Below are positions 60,917-64,000 of a stretch of 64,000 bases of DNA, one piece after another. Positions within the stretch are counted from its first letter, which is position 1; the number at the start of each line of letters is the position of its first letter. The stretch comes from an uncultured Ignavibacteria bacterium (lineage in GTDB: Bacteria; Bacteroidota; Ignavibacteria; Tepidaquicellales; Tepidaquicellaceae), in contig CALJIG010000014.1 in NCBI GenBank assembly GCA_937974175.1, positions 1 to 64,000 on the forward strand, read 5' to 3'. The notes below the pieces were generated by a model that did not search any database, was not told where the DNA came from, and saw nothing but the letters and a program-made list of their open reading frames with translations. The translations under genes and the position numbers were made by a program.

Positions 60917-63451
60917 GTGAGTCAAAAATCTCCATATGCGCATATAGCTCTCAACGTGCCGATTGACTCTCTGTTTACCTATAAAATTCCCGAACATTTT
61001 TCTTCACAAATCCAGCCCGGAGTAAGAGTAATTGTAAATTTCGGAAATAAAATTTTAACCGGAGTTGTACTCGAACTTTCCGATAAACAGCCAACAAGAA
61101 AAGTAAAAGATATCCGAGATGTACTGGATGATAAGCCAATCCTTGCAGCAGAAATGATTTCGTTCTGCAGGTGGGTATCGCAATATTACATTTCTCCTAT
61201 AGGGGAAGTTGTTTTTCTTTCCATTCCAAGAAACATAAATATAAAGTCCGATATCTTTTATCAGCTGGCAGATGATTATATAGAGAAGCTGAACGAATCA
61301 AAACTGAGAGATAATTTCCTTTTCGATATAATCGATTATATAAAAAAACACAAATCAGCCGTAACAAAAAAACAGATAGAAAAAAAATTTAAGTTCAATG
61401 ATCTGGCAAAGCAGGTGAATTTATTGCTTGAGAGCGGAGTGATTTATAATGAAAGCCTGTATTCAAAACCTACTAAAGAAAAAATTGTAAAATTCGTTTA
61501 CCCGAATTTTTCTTCAGAAGCTTTGGAAGAAGTTATTAAAAAAAATAAAATCAGTTCAGATAAGCAGAAAAAATTTCTTACAGATTTACTGAAGTATAAA
61601 GATAAAGAACTCAACGAATTGATGAAAGAAACCGGTATTGGTTCGTCATCGGTAAACTCTTTGCAGCTTAAAGAATTAATCAACATAAAAGAAGTAAGGA
61701 AAATAAGAAGCTCAGAGGATATTTTTGAAGAAACGGAGAAAAATGTAACGTTAAATGATGACCAGAGAACCTGTCTTGATGAAATCAATTCAGCCATAGA
61801 TTCAGGAACGTTCTCACCATTTCTTTTATTTGGTGTTACGGGCAGCGGCAAGACAGAAGTTTATATCAAAGCTGCGCAGCATGCGCTGGCGCAGAATAAA
61901 ACAGCAATAATACTTGTACCGGAAATATCCCTCACTCCGCAGCTGATACACAGATTCAGAAGCAGATTTGGTGATAAGGTGGGAGTAATTCACAGCCGTT
62001 TATCTGATGGTGAAAGACTTGATACATTCGACAGAATAAAGAACGGATATTATAAAATTATTATCGGTGCGCGCTCGGCGTTATATGCTCCGGTAAAAAA
62101 TCTCGGTCTTATAGTTGTTGATGAAGAGCATGATACATCTTACAAACAGGAAAATTCGCCAAGGTATCATGGGAGAGATTCTGCATTGGTGAGAGGGAAG
62201 TTCAACGAGTGCGCAGTTGTGCTCGGCTCTGCAACTCCTTCAATGGAAAGTTTTTACAATGCAGAGAGCGATAAATATAAACTGCTGACTTTAGATGTGA
62301 GAGCAGGAAATTTTAAACTGCCCGAAGTGAAAATTGTTGACCTGAACGAAAGTGAGAAGCTAAAAGAAAAAGAATATTTAGAGTCTAATACAAATTTTAT
62401 AAAAAAAGATTTTTTTGATTTAATAGATAAAGTAAGGCTTAAATTTCTTTCGAAGGATTTGTTAGTAGATATCGATAAACGTTTAGAAAGAAAAGAGAGT
62501 GTTATCATTTTACAAAACAGAAGAGGTTTTCATACATATATAGAGTGTATGTCCTGCAATACAGTTGAGATGTGCCCGAGATGCAGCATTGCATTGACTT
62601 ATCATAAGGCAATTGATTTATTAAAATGCCATTACTGCGGATTTTCAAAAAAGAAGCCTTTACTTTGCACTACCTGCGGCGCGCAGAAGCTTGTTGAAAT
62701 GGGAGCAGGGACTGAACGTGTGGAAGAAGAACTGATAAAGTTATTTCCCGAAGCAAGGATTACAAGGATGGATTCCGATTCGCTTACTTCAAAAAATCAT
62801 TACCAGAAAATCCTGAAAGATTTTTACGATAAAAAAATTGATATACTTGTCGGCACACAGATAATTTCAAAAGGGCTGGACTTTCCCGATGTAACACTTG
62901 TAGGTGTTGTGAACGCCGATATTGGGTTGTTAAATCCTGATTTCAGAGCAGGGGAGAAGACGTTCCAGATATTAACTCAGGTTGCGGGCAGGAGCGGACG
63001 CGCAGAGAAAGAGGGAGAAGTGTTGATACAGACAACTCATCCCGAATATTTTTTATTTGCGAATGTTAAAGAGCATAACTATTTAGATTTTTACAGGAAA
63101 GAAATTAAAATGAGAGAGGCAGCGAATTATCCGCCGTTCAGCAGAGTTGCGATAATTGAAATTAAATGCGAGGACAGGATGCTTGCCGAGAGTAAAATAA
63201 AAGAAGTTTATAATTTTGTGAAGATGAAAGATGAAACCAATAAGCTTGATATGCTGCCTCCGAATCCACCGTTGTTTTCCAAGCTGCGTGATAAATACAG
63301 ATACCATCTTTTAATAAAATCCCCGAAACAAAAAGATGCTTCGGGGAGTTATCTCAATTCGGTTTTAAGGGCAGTAAAAATTTACGCCGAAAAAAACCTT
63401 CCTACAAAAACACAGCTCACAATTGATATAGATGCTGTTAACTTGCTGTGA
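60917..63451 (+). CDS. priA: Primosomal replication restart helicase PriA
   Basis: The 844-residue protein starts at GTG. The N-terminal 3'-DNA-binding domain (HIALNVPIDSLFTYKIPEHF, GEVVFLSIPRNI) is followed by the helicase core with Walker A LLFGVTGSGKTEVYIKAA, DEEHDTSYKQENSPRYHGRD, and motif VI QVAGRSGRAEKEGEVLIQT. A zinc-binding set of eight cysteines runs from CMSCNTVEMCPRCS to CHYCGFSKKKPLLCTTC. The insert between domains (about 140-290) is longer than in E. coli. It restarts stalled replication forks. Confidence 0.95.
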   Translation: MSQKSPYAHIALNVPIDSLFTYKIPEHFSSQIQPGVRVIVNFGNKILTGVVLELSDKQPTRKVKDIRDVLDDKPILAAEMISFCRWVSQYYISPIGEVVFLSIPRNINIKSDIFYQLADDYIEKLNESKLRDNFLFDIIDYIKKHKSAVTKKQIEKKFKFNDLAKQVNLLLESGVIYNESLYSKPTKEKIVKFVYPNFSSEALEEVIKKNKISSDKQKKFLTDLLKYKDKELNELMKETGIGSSSVNSLQLKELINIKEVRKIRSSEDIFEETEKNVTLNDDQRTCLDEINSAIDSGTFSPFLLFGVTGSGKTEVYIKAAQHALAQNKTAIILVPEISLTPQLIHRFRSRFGDKVGVIHSRLSDGERLDTFDRIKNGYYKIIIGARSALYAPVKNLGLIVVDEEHDTSYKQENSPRYHGRDSALVRGKFNECAVVLGSATPSMESFYNAESDKYKLLTLDVRAGNFKLPEVKIVDLNESEKLKEKEYLESNTNFIKKDFFDLIDKVRLKFLSKDLLVDIDKRLERKESVIILQNRRGFHTYIECMSCNTVEMCPRCSIALTYHKAIDLLKCHYCGFSKKKPLLCTTCGAQKLVEMGAGTERVEEELIKLFPEARITRMDSDSLTSKNHYQKILKDFYDKKIDILVGTQIISKGLDFPDVTLVGVVNADIGLLNPDFRAGEKTFQILTQVAGRSGRAEKEGEVLIQTTHPEYFLFANVKEHNYLDFYRKEIKMREAANYPPFSRVAIIEIKCEDRMLAESKIKEVYNFVKMKDETNKLDMLPPNPPLFSKLRDKYRYHLLIKSPKQKDASGSYLNSVLRAVKIYAEKNLPTKTQLTIDIDAVNLL

Positions 63452-63514
63452 TAGTTACCTTGTTTTTATAATTAAATATTCATAAAATATATAAACTAAT
63501 TATATTAAACTTGC

Positions 63515-63844
63515 ATGAAAACAATTCTTTCTTTATTCTTATTATTCATTCTTGCAAATATCAGCTTTGCGCAGGATGCAAAAGATACAAAACAAAAATC
63601 AGGTGAGCCGGTTTCTACTATCGGATATATAGAAAAAGCCGAATCGAAATCCGGATATGGAATTAATGGTTTTTACATTCAATTAACAAAAGATGAATAT
63701 GAAAAATATTACGACAGAAAAATTGAAGTTTCAGGAAAATTATTAATTGTAAAAGGATTGACTGATGAAGAACTTAAAACCATGCAAGGCTCTAAAGAGG
63801 ACAGATATTTCATAGAAGAGACTGCAATCAAAATTCTTGAGTAA
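63515..63844 (+). CDS. Small secreted protein of unknown function
   Basis: The 109-residue product has a signal peptide (TILSLFLLFILANISFAQ) and a short soluble domain: STIGYIEKAESKSGYGINGF, IQLTKDEYEKYYDRKIEVSG, KLLIVKGLTDEELKTMQGSK. The pattern suggests an OB-like beta barrel with a helix, but I recognise no family. It lies 63 bp after priA and 54 bp ahead of the partial gene at the window end. Confidence 0.7.
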   Translation: MKTILSLFLLFILANISFAQDAKDTKQKSGEPVSTIGYIEKAESKSGYGINGFYIQLTKDEYEKYYDRKIEVSGKLLIVKGLTDEELKTMQGSKEDRYFIEETAIKILE

Positions 63845-63885
63845 CAGGAAACTTTTTTCAAAAATCGGTTATTGTAAATACTGAA

Positions 63886-63890
63886 AGGAG
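63886..63890 (+). promoter_or_regulatory. Shine-Dalgarno AGGAG deciding the start at 63899
   Basis: AGGAG lies eight bases before ATG 63899, which identifies the start of the truncated last gene. Confidence 0.65.
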
Positions 63891-63898
63891 ATAGAAAA

Positions 63899-64000
63899 AT
63901 GTTATCGGAAGAACAAGTAAAAAGATTAGTAGAGCTTCGTAAAGAAGAGATGGTTTTGATTACAAGAAAGATTGATTTTGAAAAAGGAGAAACAGATAAT
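63899..64000 (+). CDS. Start of an unidentified gene, cut by the window end
   Basis: Thirty-four codons are visible, beginning MLSEEQVKRLVELRKEEMVL and continuing with charged residues, consistent with an amphipathic helix. No signal peptide is seen. The family cannot be told from the fragment. Confidence 0.6.
   Translation, partial: MLSEEQVKRLVELRKEEMVLITRKIDFEKGETDN

Overview
The window is a 64 kb AT-rich bacterial chromosome segment, probably from the Ignavibacteria/Chlorobiota side of the Bacteroidota-Chlorobiota group. Four secreted proteins end in the NYPNPFNP-type C-terminal sorting domain of that group. Most start codons lack a Shine-Dalgarno sequence, with AGGAG in front of only two genes. 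There are also RAYT/REP-type repeats and many lipoproteins and TPR proteins. Gene density is high. I saw no rRNA, tRNA, CRISPR array or complete classical insertion sequence.

Layout. 1-3.8 kb: a cassette of small detoxification-type proteins (SRPBCC, three VOC proteins, two RibD/DHFR-like reductases, DoxX), closed by a terminator. 3.8-9.7 kb: a 2H phosphoesterase, then a cytosolic TPR histidine kinase followed closely by hpnC-hpnD-hpnE (squalene from farnesyl diphosphate). 9.7-15.2 kb: a two-gene 2-hydroxyacyl-CoA dehydratase/activase unit. 15.2-16.6 kb: a repeat-rich stretch with a Nudix gene inside it. 16.6-24.7 kb: EVE protein, PcrA/UvrD helicase, LytR_C-RsfS-PdxA-FtsE operon, a second repeat patch and a large TPR protein. 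24.9-27.8 kb: an enoyl-CoA hydratase homologue and two translationally coupled paralogues with proteasome-like (Ntn-hydrolase) sequence features. 27.8-34.1 kb, minus strand: Ppx/GppA, glycosyltransferase 9, deoxynucleoside kinase, FolK, FolB, SucD with a histone-like tail, and a lipoprotein.

34.3-46.4 kb: a CHASE4-PAS hybrid kinase, a 1 kb repeat hotspot, tandem YCF48-like secreted paralogues, TsaD, a secreted protein, a BtuF-like lipoprotein, and DUF4288, DinB and retropepsin-like genes. 46.4-64 kb: a duplicated repeat block, an ABC-F ATPase, an outer-membrane barrel, a TPR protein, a RAYT transposase carrying its own REP-like palindrome inside the coding sequence, two sorting-domain proteins, an MBL hydrolase, a sodium:solute symporter, a 4Fe-4S/CDGSH protein, paired membrane paralogues, an M16 peptidase, PriA and small secreted proteins.

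The two most unusual items are the coupled pair of proteasome-fold-like proteins at 25730-27804 (one apparently catalytic, one apparently dead) and the palindrome ecology. The latter has two arrays of a ~21-bp direct repeat whose intervals are filled by unrelated palindromes, plus at least seven copies of a GTAGAGACGC palindrome, three of which bracket and penetrate the RAYT gene. All family assignments come from reading motifs by eye; no database search was run.
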